NCBI GenBank assembly: GCA_032622095.1
Contig: CP136063.1
Coordinates: forward strand, 71,709,980-71,773,979
Origin: Siphonodentalium dalli
Lineage: Eukaryota; Mollusca; Scaphopoda; Gadilida; Siphonodentaliidae
DNA length: 64,000 nucleotides
Direction of reading: 5' to 3'
Below, piece by piece: positions 1-13,600 of this stretch. Made by a program: the position numbers and the translations under genes. The stretch's first letter is position 1; every line of letters starts with the position of its first letter. Below the pieces are notes generated by a model. That model was given only the letters and a program-made list of their open reading frames with translations, made no database searches and had not been told where the DNA came from.

Positions 1-1441
1 CTTAAATTATGGATTTTATTAATAAAATAGTCACCGAGTGCATCAGGCAATTCCGAATCTTGTACGTTGGTAGGTAAGACTGGCTTAGATTTCTTCCCAT
101 TCAACTCCTTGACAATTGAATAGAGAGTTTTTGATGATTTGGAGCTCGTGATTTTGGAGTTGTAGAATTCCGTACGAGCGTTTCTGGTTATATATTGTGT
201 CTACTTGATTAAACTTTTCAACGAACATTTGGCGATGAATTGTTAGCCTAAATTTGCGCCATCTTCACTTGGCCTGTCGACACTCTACTTCGCTTCCCTG
301 ATTGCGTATGAAAACCAGGGGACGACGGGTAACAGATGGTGCATGTTCGTCCAGAATGGAGCGGAGATTCAGAAACCATTCCGATGGAGTTTTTTGGGGG
401 GTGCTGTAAATACTACTAACAATGTCTCCAGCAAGTTTCAGGTCATCAATAGATTTGAAATCGTTCTCTTTGCACACGGTGGGCACGCGATGTCATTTTT
501 AAATGATATAACATGATTATCAGAGAAAGCAACATCACTAACGGTGAGATCCTGGATGGGCGGATCACTGTCACGCGTGATAACCCTGTCGAGGATGTGA
601 TTGTGCCTGTGCAACCGCGAATACACAAGTTGTTTCATATCAGAATCGTGTATCAGAAACTTTAGAGTGCCAACGTCTGTGTTAGTGTTACAATCATAGT
701 GGAAATTGAAGTCCCCAAGTATGATGAGCTGGAGTTGGTATCCTACATATTAATCAATCAGGTCCGTGAACTCAGAAATAAAAGTTGCAGTTTTTAGTTC
801 ATTCTTCTTGTTTGGTGGTGGGCGGTATATACATAAGAAGCATGTGGTGCGTCCAGAGAGTGTGGCTGTGACTTCAAAGAGTTCGAACGATTTGAAATCA
901 GTTATATTTCAGCCTTTCACACGTATGGAATCACGGTGAAGTAATCCTATGCCACCACCTCGGCGAGATGCTCGAGGGCATGAAAGAAACTGGTATCCGG
1001 TGGAGTCAACTCACGAATCAGTGGTTCATCACCGGACGAACTGAGCCACGTCTCAGTTATGCAAGTTAGGTCTGGTGTGCTATCGATAACCAAGTTCAAA
1101 ATTTTAGATGTCTTGTTACGCATAAAATGTGCGTTGAACATGCCGATAGATAACATGCTCGATTTCGGCGGGACGCCGATTTTGATAAGGTTGCTTGGAT
1201 TTGGACGGCTAAAAGATGAGAGATGGTATCGTTGGGGTATTCCGAAGTTGACGACATGGATTCGCCGATGCTTGCGACGACCGCCCCTTTTGTCCCGCTT
1301 ACGCCGGCGTTTCTGTCTGCTAACAGTCAATTCGTCACGCGGTTGTAAGCCAAGTAGAGCTATCCTAGATAGTGAACTCAGAGTCAATGTATATCCTTTG
1401 TTCAATTCTTTCAGGTAATCATTGTCATAGCGGATACTCAT
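1..1441 (-). pseudogene. Non-LTR retrotransposon (LINE) ORF2, 5' part: endonuclease domain, broken
   Basis: On the minus strand this reads as the start of a LINE ORF2. The first frame (1441 down to 947) has a basic Arg/Lys-rich N-terminus followed by the apurinic-like endonuclease opening, with an NAHFMRNKTSKILNL stretch and the TCITETWL motif. After a frameshift the reading continues with a Tyr-Arg-Pro-Pro motif near 825, an LGDFNFH motif near 690-715, and SDNHVISF near 510-535. A further frame (486-265) and the sequence down to base 1 look like the linker between endonuclease and reverse transcriptase. The reverse transcriptase itself would lie beyond the left edge. At least two frameshifts make it a dead copy. 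Its 5' end stops just before the segment shared by both SDR copies, so it borders the duplicated unit. The clade (CR1/Jockey-like) is inferred from general appearance only. Confidence 0.75.
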
Positions 1442-1489
1442 GTTCGGTAAGCTTAGTAATTGCTTGCTTCCACACTGACAGATATCTCA

Positions 1490-1605
1490 TTACTGCATAG
1501 CTGTGGAGTCTGTGTTTAAACTAGAACTGGATTGGTGATAAAATAGTTTACAAGCGTGCATGCGTATGTACATATTATATTGCACATATCAGATAAAGAA
1601 TAGAG
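1490..1605 (+). promoter_or_regulatory. Conserved proximal upstream region / 5' leader of SDR copy 1
   Basis: About 115 bases directly upstream of the ATG are nearly identical to 32866-32981 upstream of copy 2; similarity stops abruptly at about 1490, where the LINE begins. The start codon sits in a favourable context (purine at -3, G at +4). No clear TATA box or CpG island is visible. It probably holds the 5' UTR and part of the core promoter, but the transcription start cannot be placed. Confidence 0.4.
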
Positions 1606-1698
1606 ATGGACGTTCGAAATATGGTGGCGATAATAACAGGTTCGGGTCAGGGCCTCGGAAAAGCATTCGCGGAAGCATTTCTCAAACAAGGTGGAACG
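1606..1698 (+). CDS. SDR copy 1, exon 1 (residues 1-31)
   Basis: Starts at the ATG of MDVRNMVAIITG and carries the TGSGQGLG nucleotide-binding loop. It ends ACG before a GTACGT donor, phase 0. The copy 2 exon ends AAG at this point, so the last residue is Thr here and Lys there; the family usually has a basic residue. Confidence 0.85.
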
Positions 1699-4600
1699 GT
1701 ACGTACCACTTGCCATACAGGGCCCGCGAACAGTAAAGGTTTTAGAATAGGTCATAATAATCCACACTTGTCCCTCACACAACATTAGTCAAAGCACTAA
1801 AGGTACATCTAAATATTATATTATGTTTTTAAAGTTGTTTTTGTGTTTTTATTCTGAGTAACAAATAAAGTTTAAAACAAATATTTTAGTCATTAATTGT
1901 GAAGCGCCGAGAAAATGAGGATTTAATGTGGCCAAAGTTTTTTTAATTTGGCCAAAAAACATTTTGCCAAAGTTTTTTTCATTTAGCTATTAAAATTTTC
2001 ATTTGGCTAAACTTTTGGCCACAAGATTTTTCAGTCCAGCGCGAACACTGATTGGTACTAATTTTGTTTTGTCCGGGATAAGTGCTTAATTGTCGTTCAG
2101 AAAGAAAGCTACATTGCTGATTCATGAGTTAACTGAAGTGGTCAGATTCACATTTTATGTTGATTAGGGTACAAATCGTCTATGATATCCGAAACGTTGT
2201 TTATATTGTATATCCAGGACCCCGAAACGTTGATTATCTTGTATATCCAGGAACCCCGAAACGTTGATTATATTGTATATCCAGAAGATCCCGAAATGTT
2301 GATTATATTGTATATCCAGGAACCCGAAACGTTGATTATATTGTGTATCCAGGACCCCGAAACGTTGATTATATTGTATATCCAGGAACCCCGAAACGTT
2401 GATTATATTGTATATACAGGAACCCCGAAACGTTGTTTATATTGTATATACAGGAACCCCGAAACGTTGATTATATTGTATATACAGGAACCCCGAAACG
2501 TTGATTATATTGTATATCCAGGAACCCCGAAACGTTGATTATATTGTATATCCAGGAACCCCGAAACGTTGATTATATTGTATATCCAGGAACCCGAAAC
2601 GTTGATTATATTGTGTATCCAGGACCCCGAAACGTTGATTATATTGTATATCCAGGAACCCCGAAACGTTGATTATATTGTATATACAGGAACCCCGAAA
2701 CGTTGTTTATATTGTATATACAGGAACCCCGAAACGTTGATTATATTGTATATACAGGAACCCCGAAACGTTGATTATATTGTATATCCAGGAACCCCGA
2801 AACGTTGATTATATTGTATATCCAGGAACCCCGAAACGTTGATTATATTGTATATACAGGAACCCCGAAACGTTGATTATATTGTATATCCAGGAACCCC
2901 GAAACGTTGATTATATTGTATATCCAGGAACCCCGAAACGTTGATTATATTGTATATACAGGAACCCCGAAACGTTGATTATATTGTATATACAGGAACC
3001 CCGAAACGTTGATTATATTGTATATCCATGCAGGAACCCCGAAACGTTGATTATATTGTATATCCAGGAACCCCGAAACGTTGATTATATTGTATATCCA
3101 GGAACCCGAAACGTTGATTATATTGTATATCCAGGAACCCGAAACGTTGATTATATTGTATATCCAGGAACCCCGAAACGTTGATTATATTGTATATCCA
3201 GGAACCACGAAACGTTGATTATATTGTATATCCATGCAGGAACCCCGAAACGTTGATTATATTGTATATCCAGGAACCCCGAAACGTTGATTATATTGTA
3301 TATCCAGGAACCCGAAACGTTGATTATATTGTATATCCAGGAACCCGAAACGTTGATTATATTGTATATCCAGGAACCCCGAAACGTTGATTATATTGTA
3401 TATCCAGGAACCACGAAACGTTGATTATATTGTGTATCCAGGAACCCGAAACATTGATTATATTGTATATCCAGGAACCCGAAACGTTGATTATATTGTA
3501 TATCCAGGAACCCCGAAACGTTGATTATATTGTATATCCAGGACCTCGAAACGTTGATTATATTGTGTATCCAGGACCCCGAAACGTTGATTTCGTGCAA
3601 TATGTCTGAAACTTTGATCAGGCTACCAGAGATAATTATGTCCTCGCTGTTGATTAGGTTACCCAGAATGTCAAAACCATTGATTCGTGGAGTATCCCGG
3701 ATCTCCAACACGTTGGTTCGTGTATACCAATGATATCTGAAACATCCATCACACACGTCGATCGGGGTATACCCAGGGTATCAGACATGTCAAATTAATA
3801 CTACAAGCGAAATGATGACTGCGGGAACGCGTCTTACACAAAAGCTGAAGCCTAATTTAGCAGAATATCATACAAGAGCGATGAGGAAGGAATTTTCCAC
3901 AAAATACTCATACCTTGCTGGAGTGAAAATTCCGCCGCCCATTCTAAGAAGCATTTATTCGGAATTCACACTGGATGCCACTGCTGATCAAAACGCGGAG
4001 GTGGATGCACGTGTTAGTCTAGCTATTTTAACCGAAGACCCAGAGCTTATAGTTGATTTGAGGCATCTGAACAATGGAAGGCCTGGTGATACATTTGACA
4101 ATTTTTTTGAAACACTGGAACAGCAAGTTGATGCTATGACAGCCGCGGATGAGCGGCGCCATAATGTGGAACACATATCAGTATTCATTTCTGTGTCAGA
4201 CCTGATCGAGCAAACGAAGAAGGCTTTGTGTGAAAAGAATCTCAATGATGTGCCGATTCCATGTGCAGCTACCGTTTTACTTGCATTTGTCCCGAAAAAT
4301 TATCACAAAAAAGTATCAAAGTTGTACAAAGGAAGAGTACCACTCAGAATGAAAGTACAGACAAGACAGCTTCGATCAGCACACATGGATGATCACTACT
4401 GTGCAGCAATTTTTAAATACATGCGACAACATGCCGTTAAATTCAGGGAGCTTACAACATTTCTTTGCTTGGACGATAAATCAAAAGTAGATTTTGGAGA
4501 GCCGCATTCATATCTTTCTTCTGGTGTCCGAGGCAAGCAGTCAATTGTTCCGAAGACCTCAGCGTTGTCTTGTCTAGATCATGACCAGAACAGTAAGGGA

Positions 4601-7600
4601 TCTCTCACACTGCCAGTGTGACTGGATATCAGATCAGTAAGGGATCTCTCACACCGTCAGTGTGTCTGGATATCAGATCAGTAAGGGATCTCTCACACCG
4701 TCAGTGTGTCTGGATATCCAAATTCCAGACGATATTACTGGGAGTTGTTATCGCGGCAGTGTGACAATCTCTTTAAAGGACAGCACTTTCCAAGCGAGTT
4801 CGCCGTTTAGACATATGACCGAGTTGCTTCATATTCTCAAAGAGAAGAACAAGCCCACCCCTTTTCTTATGATATATACAGATGGTGGGCCGGACCATCG
4901 CTTGACTTACCACGTTGTTAAAATTTGCCTAATCCTACTGTTCAAACAGCTGGGACTTGAATGTTTGGTTGCCGGACGAACTGCACCAGGACACTCATGG
5001 GCCAATCCAGCAGAAAGGATAATGTCCTTGTTGAATCTAGCCTTCCAAAACGCTGCATTATCGCGAGAAGAGATGTCATGAGATTTGGAACAGATAGTTA
5101 AGTGTTGCGGTGGGATGAGTGACATCCGAGCCAAAAGCGAAAAGGTCCCTGGCCTAAAATCATCATGGATCGCCTCTCTACAGAATATGATCAGTCTTCT
5201 TGAGGAATGCCTATGTCGAGTACAGCTGAAAGGCAAACGCTTTCAAGTTGTACCTCCAGCTTCTGAGGAAGATGTGACTAACGCAGAAACCACAGGTGTA
5301 ACAAACATTGACAGTTCCATAACCATTGGGTCCTATCAGATGGCACAACTGGAAAAATGCCACCGACTACCATCAATTTCTGGGTATGTACATGTGAAAA
5401 TCTATCCTTTCTAAAAGGCTCCAGAATTTAATAATCTACATTCATAATTTTATAATATTGAGAGATCAGATTCTCTATTTACTCAAATTTTATTTGAATG
5501 TTGATCTGAGATGCTATCAAACACTTATTTAATAATAATGGCAATATTATCTTTTTTATATTAACTTGATTCTTCTATGCAGTGCTATGCCTTATAGTTT
5601 GAATAGTCTTAATTTAATATTCTTCAAAAGTGTGTATGGTTAGAAAATGCAGACAACAGACAAGAAAATTGCTAAATTTCAGGAAAATGTTCAGATATTA
5701 TATAAGTTCAACAAACTGGTCGTTTGTGAATTTATTATATGAGCATTTTATATAGAACTCATGCAGCATCAATGCTGCTCCGGTTATCAAGGGGTTAAGT
5801 ATGGTATTCAAATTTTACTTCTGATATTTTAATACTCCAGTTCTCCTGATATCTTCTTTTTCACAGAAAGCCACTGTCGAGAGCGACATTACCTGTTCCA
5901 AGTGCGACGATGTGGTAACGAATCGTGCTGTCCTGCTGGTTCCAAGATTTGGCCCTGGCTACCAGATCCAGTCTGCAAAGCGGATGACAAATGCTTACAC
6001 TATAAACCATTCGATGATGTTTATGGGACAAATACAACAGAGGAGGATCGTCCATCGAGCCAGGTGCAAACCGTGGCTGCTGTCGCCCAAGAGCAACAGG
6101 TGAGTTTGGAAAATTTAATAACATTTTTAATGCTTCATACTGAAAAAAAGATTTAGTTCAACCAGGTAATGATCCAGGAATCAATATTTTACGAACATGG
6201 TCTGACACTGTATCTTTAAATATTTCTTTTAATGTCAGATGGCATTGTATAAAACCTGTATGTACACATGCTAGACAGAATTAGAGTTTGTTTCACGTCG
6301 ACTTATGCATTCCAGTTTGTTCAATGACAAATTTCTACATTTTTATATCTTACAGGGATGCAAGAATAGTGTTCTCGTTGGGCAGAATGTGAGGTCTGTT
6401 GTACATTGTACAGAGTGCAGAAAACCACGCTGTATCCACTCTAAGATGAGGCTCACAACCAGGGAATCACGATCTCTCAAATACACACTGGAAAAGCATG
6501 ATCACAGCTGTGGATCAGTCATACTACCAGATGGTATGTTTATAGGCAAACAAAAAGATTGTTTAAAGTTTATTATCCTGACACTGACATTTGCGAAAAA
6601 TATGCATATTTTCAGATGAATTATCATGATCTTCGTAGTATTCTGTTTCAATTGTGGCTTCTTTCTGCTAAATTTAATAATATTCCCTGTAAGGAAAATT
6701 TGAATTATGCATATTAATAGTATTCCTATAAAAAGTCATGTCGATATGTTAGGTTCTAGCCTCTTTGGAAACAGAATTTTCACTCCAGCAAGGTATGAGT
6801 ATTTTGTGGAAAATTCCTTCCTCATCGCTCTTGTATGATATCTCCTGAGGATTTACATAGGGTTTATGTCTGCCAATATATGAATTCGTGAAATTTTGGA
6901 ATTCATATTAGGTATATATACTATTATATTTAATATACTAAGATGTTATGTAGATCCTGCCAAGAGAAGATGCACATTCAATGACGTCACATATTTAATT
7001 GTTCTATTGCAGGTGACTTGCTACAAGGAAAAGTGTTTGTGCGATTGCAGCTATGCTTCAATACACCGATAGAGTTTCCGTATTATTCATGTGCAGCAGG
7101 GAGGACAGAACGAAACCAGAGACTTCCAGAGACCCATAACTTCTTCTGAAATTCAACATAGTGTTGCCTGTGTGCCAGGCTTGTTTCTCTGACAGGAGGG
7201 TGGAGCGAAACGGTCGTGATTGCTTCGACCTTATTAGTTCCTCTTTTGTCAGAGCGTTGAGCACGGGTGAGTCGTGTGGCCGCGCCTCCGGGTGCAGCTG
7301 CCCCCGTGCTTAAAGGGGTACTGTACGCCATTTTCATTAAATTTCCGGTGACAACAACGATCTAATATCGATAATATATAGAAACATAAGTAATTTGAGT
7401 CGAAGATGTATTCTGTAAACGCTCAGGTTAATAGGCTATCTTAAAATTTAATAATTTAAAAGTTAATAATTTGATATAAATTGAATTTATGACTGGAGCC
7501 ATAAAATGGCGTCAATTAAATTACGAATTACCGTAATCAAAAATAGTAATTGAGGGATACTGGATTTTTAAACCGATCGCACACACGATTGCTTAAAATA

Positions 7601-10600
7601 TTATGATGATACGGGGAGAACACTCAAGCCACTCACTGACTAGCGACGATACAATAACTTAAATGATTATATGGGACTAGTATGCATATAATATAACTTT
7701 TATTTGATTCATTTGGTTGAAAACTTTACAAAAATTACTCGACAACGACAATTTGTATTTTTGCATTCCGGTAAATTTGTCATCCGTAACATGACTTCGT
7801 ACTCAACAGACTTTCAAATAATGGAAAAATTGTTACCTTATTCTCCGACTCGGAGACTATAGAAACCAACAACAACATGTGGCGTACAGTACCCCTTTAA
7901 CGCCAGTGAGACGGTTTTGGATTAGGCTTATGGATTTAATCCCTGACGCCGTGTTGGCCGCAGTGCAAAGGAGTCGGGTATTGGACATTGCTAACTGGAG
8001 TCTCCAGTCTAGCAGGTGATACCTGACCCTTTGCCTGGAGTTCCGGACTGAAGATGCTGGCATCCAGAGATCGCAGGCCCGGGACACCAACTCCAAGACC
8101 ACCCAATGAATAGTGGGAAGAAGGGACCCACAAAGAAAAAGACGCCTTCAAGAAAGAAAAGGGACGACGCCAGACGGGCGAAATGGAAGAAACAGAAGGG
8201 GGTGACTGTTGATCGGCCAGTCGCCCCTCCCCGTGTGGTTCAGCCATCTAGAGTCACAGCCGGCAGGCCGGAGTTGTCTGAGAGACGCCCAGACGACCCG
8301 GCCAGCATGGAGACAGGTGACATCAGACGAGCTAGCAGGGACTCCGTTGATCTGCCGTGGTTCAGCCGTCTAGAGTCACAGCCGGCAGGCCGGAGTTGTC
8401 TGAGAGACGCCCAGACGACCCGGCCAGCATGGAGACAGGTGACACCAGACGAGCTAGCAGGGACTCCGTTGATCTGCCGGAGGTCCCTGCTGTCGTCACT
8501 GAAGCAGGCGGAGACAGGGACGTGGACACCACCCCAGATGTTCCTGCCGCCAGCTTTGACGTGGAGATGGAAACACCACCCAGCCATTCTCCACAAGGGG
8601 TGGAAAGCACCTTCTCCGCCCCAACGACGCCGAAGTACGAAGAGAGGCCGGCGTCGCCAACACCCGAAGACATCGAGGAAGAAAGATCCAGCCTCAAGAC
8701 AGCGATTTTGGACCACCACTCAGCAGGAATGACGTATCCACTCACCAACTACGAGTTCTTCCTGCTGAGGAATCGCCAGGTCTACCGAGAACCAGACAAG
8801 CGAGACCCTGCAAAAGGAAAAGCCACAGTACTCAAAGGAAACAGAATTGGCTTTTCCAAATATCCTCCACTGCCAGGAAAGAAAAAATAGTGACTCAATA
8901 CACATCAACAAAATGCTATTCTTTTTTTTCTTCTGAATAAAGGCAAAAACATGAGGGGTTAAGGGGAGGACCATTCGGTCCTTCCGACAATCCCGGTGCT
9001 GCCACCCCAAACCACCCACTTCTCTCATGACATTTTTGGAGAAAAAATTAAATATATTTTCTTGAAAACCATGATAAAACTTTAGGGTAGGGGGTTTAAA
9101 ATAGGGTCGGCAGGGAAACCCAAACCACAAATATTTTTTTCATTGGCCTAAGGTAACCAGTATATCTGAAAACGCCCATAACTCGAACAGTATGTGAACC
9201 TTTAACTCAGCTGACCTTCTGATCATGTATCGTTTTGCAGGTTGTTATGATCAGATTCGGATGTATAATATACCCAGAATCCCCGATTCGTTTATTGGGG
9301 TATATATTCAGTGAAAGGCAGTAATTTTAAACCTCGCCGAATAAACGAGAACTCGTGCATGGGTCGTCTGATTCAATTAAATGACAAATACATGTGTGTG
9401 ACAACCAATAAATATGTACACTGACATGTGTTTGTGTGGCATGCGAATAGCAACCAATAAATGTGTGTAACAACCAATAAATATGTACACTGACATGTGT
9501 GTGTGTGGTATGCGTATAGCAACCAATAAATGTGTGTAGCAAACATTAATAAATAAATGTAGCAGCCAATAACTATTTGTAGCAACCAATAAATATTTTT
9601 ATTAATTAGCCATAGGTTATCGGCCGCAATAAGTAGAACTCTGCCCGAGTTTTAAGTAACGAAAGTCGGCCAATATGTGGAAAACACGGCCAATAAGTAA
9701 AAAAAAGTCGGCCAAAAAGTAAAAAGGCGGTAACGTAAATGGCGTCATACGTATTTAACTCGATCGGCAAAGAATATTGGGTCGACGAAAGATAGATTGC
9801 AATTGATTTTGGATGAATTACGGCGGGTCACTGTTTTGGGAGTGAATATACATGTACGTTGATCAACTACATGTATCCGTATCAATATCATTACCAGTGG
9901 AAACTGTTGCAAGCTGCAAGTTCTTCAAAAAGTTCACAAGGATAAAAATTGCTGGAATAATTGTTAATTTAATAAAACACACAATGGTATATCTATGTTA
10001 ATATATTCATCCTGTGAAACAATTATTCCTATTGTTGCAAATTAATAAAAATACTTATGAATTGGTTGTTTGCACATTGACCGAGTTATGACGTATTAGC
10101 CTGCGGCCTCAGGTCAATACGACAGACCTCGGCCTCATAACTCGGCCAATATGAAAACAATCAATTAATAACATAGAGTATTAATCAGCTAATAAATATC
10201 CAGTCGTAAAAAGCAGATGCCGGCGTCATACATGTAAGTAACACAAGTCGGTCAATAAGTCGAAAACAGTAGGCCAATAAGTAGAAACGCTGCCAAAAAG
10301 TCAACGGTAACGTAAATGACGTCATACGTTTTTAAGCTCGGCATAATAATATAATAATATTGGGTCGACGGAAAATATATTACAGTTGGTGTTAAATGAT
10401 AACTTGACACTGGAATAATTACGGATTGTCGGTATTTTGTGGAGCAACTATACGTGGAAGAACTATCCATATCAATACCATTCCCAGTGGAAACAGACAG
10501 TACTGTGAAATCGCTTCAAGTTCTTCACAATTAAAGTTCACAAGAATACACATTACTGCAACAACTGAATATAGTAAAACACACAGTATCAATATGATAC

Positions 10601-13600
10601 AGTTATGTTGATATTTTCTTCCTGCGAAATAACACAATTATTAATAAAATTGCTTATCAATTGCTTGCTTCCATACTGACCCGAGCTCGGCCTCATAACT
10701 CGGCCAATATGGAAACAACCAACCAATAACTATACAGTAGCATCCTATACATATTTGTAGTAAAATATTTATTAGCAAAAATACATATTTGTAACAAACA
10801 ATAATTGGGTGTAGCAACCAATACATATTTGTAGCAGCCAATAAATATGTGTAGCTACCAACACATATTTGTAGCAACGGAAGGAATATATTCGTGCGTG
10901 ATCACTTGGAACTGGAACTATGTACTAGTAAGGTTGGGATTTCTTAAACACATTGATTCTCGATCATGTATAGGCCACAAATTTAAGAGTAGAACGTGTA
11001 CCTACTTTCAGTCAAATTTTATAAATCGACCTTACAAATCGCAATTAAAATAAAAAATTCTAACCATGGGGTGTTCATTGGAAACACTGTTTGGAAACAG
11101 TCGAGATAGAAAGACGAACCCGAATGAGTGGGGCAAATTATAGTCTGGTTCTGGTCGGGGGTGGTGCAGTTGGGAAGACAATCTATAACCATCTAGTCTG
11201 ATGTCCACACATCTATCCAGGTTTGCTTGGTTGATATCAACGTACTTAAAGGGAAAGAAACCAGAGCCGAATTTATTGCCAACTATGGTGACGGAGCAGT
11301 CGAATTTATTGAATGTGACATCACGAAGACAGATGGGCTTGAAGGTTAGTAACATCATTTGTGTAGACAAATTTAGGTAAGTCTGTGTGGAATATGCGTA
11401 TGGGTTTATTCAATTAACAAAATAATCCTAAGTTATCACACACATATAACGAAGAATAATATCGCACCCTATAAATAATCATAAATAATGTGAACATTGC
11501 GTATAATATATATATAATATATAGAGGATCTACAACGAGTCCCCAGTTTATAGCGGAATTTACAAAACGAGTCCAGTAAATTAGGTCTGGACCGAGCCTT
11601 TGGCGAGGTCCAGACCTAATTTACTGGACGAGTTTTGTAATTTCCGCTATAAACTGGGGACGAGTTGTAGATTCTATTTATTACATGATCCAAAACATCG
11701 ACAAAACATACTTAAATCGACAAATGTGACGCGAAATTAACGTCGGCTTCTATAAGGCATGCGATGACGTTTCACGTAACTATTCGTCATTTTCCCGCGT
11801 AACGAAATAGTCCCAGATAAATACAGACTTTTTAGCGCATTTAATGGCGTATATTTAATGACATAACTTTTCAAACTCTTCATTCGTAATAGTTTGTTGG
11901 ACAAATATTGGAAGCCATAGTATTTTGAGACGTAGCGTACGGAATGTTAACAGGTCGACAAACCGGAAGTCAAAGGTCACCTGGGACTATTTCCTGTTAT
12001 TAAACGAACGTTTAATATCACAATTTATAGAATGGGTTTATTGAATGGAATAAGGGTAGGATCATGTAATAAATATATTATATCTATGACAAACAGTCTT
12101 CTGTGACAATTTGTTGTGGGTGTGGGTGTTTGGCGTTTTGGAAATGATACATATTATAATGGCGGCCATTTTTCTGTTTGATATCGAATATTTATTAATT
12201 TGAAACTATCAGATTGATTGAATTATTTTTGCGTGACGTCTACTAAATGTGTTGTCATCATGTGCACGTGTTCACCGTTGTTACGATGTATACGATAGAG
12301 TTCTTTCCCACTACGTGACATTAAAAGCGCCACCTATATAGTTACATCTATTTAAAACGATTTATCATAATGATTGAAAGTTATGAGTCCCGGTCCCGGT
12401 CATTTATGACGTATGTTTATCCGTGCACCTGGTTTCAATTTCATATTTCAGAACTTATTCCGAAAACAATTGATCTTTTCGGCCGGGTGGATGTTGTGAT
12501 TAACAATGCTGGCGTGGTCTTCGGCGACTACTCTGACTTCGAGAGGTGCATAAACGTCAACTTGGTAGGTGTCAACGTGAAGTGGAACCTGTGAACACTC
12601 CGCTGGGGTGATCGTGACGTGGAACATGTGAACACTCCGCTATGATGGTTTATATATAGGTTTATTCTCTCATCCAACAGATATGACACAGAGACAGAGC
12701 GGCTTACAATAACAATACCTATCCCCTGTCACGTGCGGATAACAATTTATGTTAAATGGTAGATCATATTTACTTAATATGTACGTTAATTTTATACCAT
12801 TCGTTGCATGTGCTTCATAAAGTTTGCATGTGTGTGTTATCAGGACGTGACAAGGGATTTGACAACAAAAACATAAGGAGAGTATCGGTTATGGCAGATT
12901 TATCAGGGTGCATCTCGATAGGTGGTTGTTACCTGTTCCTCTTTCAACATGGAGAACAGGTAGTCGTTGATAAGATACATCTGCCCATCCTACATATTTT
13001 TTTAAAGCATTTTAAATGTTTTCGAGCTATAGTCGGTTCTAGAAAATACTGGGAATAATAATTATCTTGAATGGTTAAGACACTGGCCATCTATTAGATA
13101 GTGTAGTTCATCTCCGATCTCATTTTTGTCGCATCCTGAGCTTAAATTGATCGAATGGGAATGGTCCAATATGACTTTTCACCACAACCTGGACGAGTGC
13201 AGGAAAAAATCATACTGTACACAACATTGTATAATGACGTTTTTATTATCCATCTGTATGTTTATCCAAATGTTGGGAATAAAACTTTAGTGGTATTTTT
13301 GGTATTTGTCGGTACTTAATTCTCTATAAAAGCCTGTATTTGATCATCAGAAAGCATGATTTGGAACAGTAAACACGTAAATGAAAAAAAACTCAATGCG
13401 GAAGTAAACGTTTGCTAAATCCACCAGTGTTGCGCGCGCATCACAATTTCATTTCGCAAAAGTTAATTCGTGACGTCATATAGTCCCGATAAAAAAGTCA
13501 TATTGCACACTTTGGAGTCCAATATGACATTCGGGAGTCCAGTATGACTTTTTCCGTGATTATCACGTGGCAGCTTTTGCCCAATCAAAAATAGTATTAG

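Larger units (their letters stand above)
3798..9150. other. 5.35-kb insertion in intron 1, copy-1 specific
   Basis: Similarity to copy 2 stops after the TTA at 3795-3797 and resumes at GGTAAC near 9152. The insert carries a broken DDE-like multi-exon gene (3812-7110), a GC-richer segment with a basic ORF (about 7110-8890), and a MITE. The tail, 8891-9150, has C-rich and A-rich runs and no recognised gene. No terminal inverted repeats were recognised. In copy 2 a different element sits at the same TTA. Confidence 0.6.

Noticed and set aside
2186-3600. Regular repeats suggestive of a CRISPR array
   Set aside because: Units are contiguous with no unique spacers, and the genome is eukaryotic.
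2182-3609. Long open frames reading IILYIQEPRNVDYIVYP repeats
   Set aside because: They are produced by the 34-bp minisatellite cycling through frames and occur on both strands.
11032-11370. Minus-strand frames over SDR exon 2 (also 40407-40664)
   Set aside because: They are shadows of the plus-strand coding exon; the plus strand has splice sites and SDR motifs.
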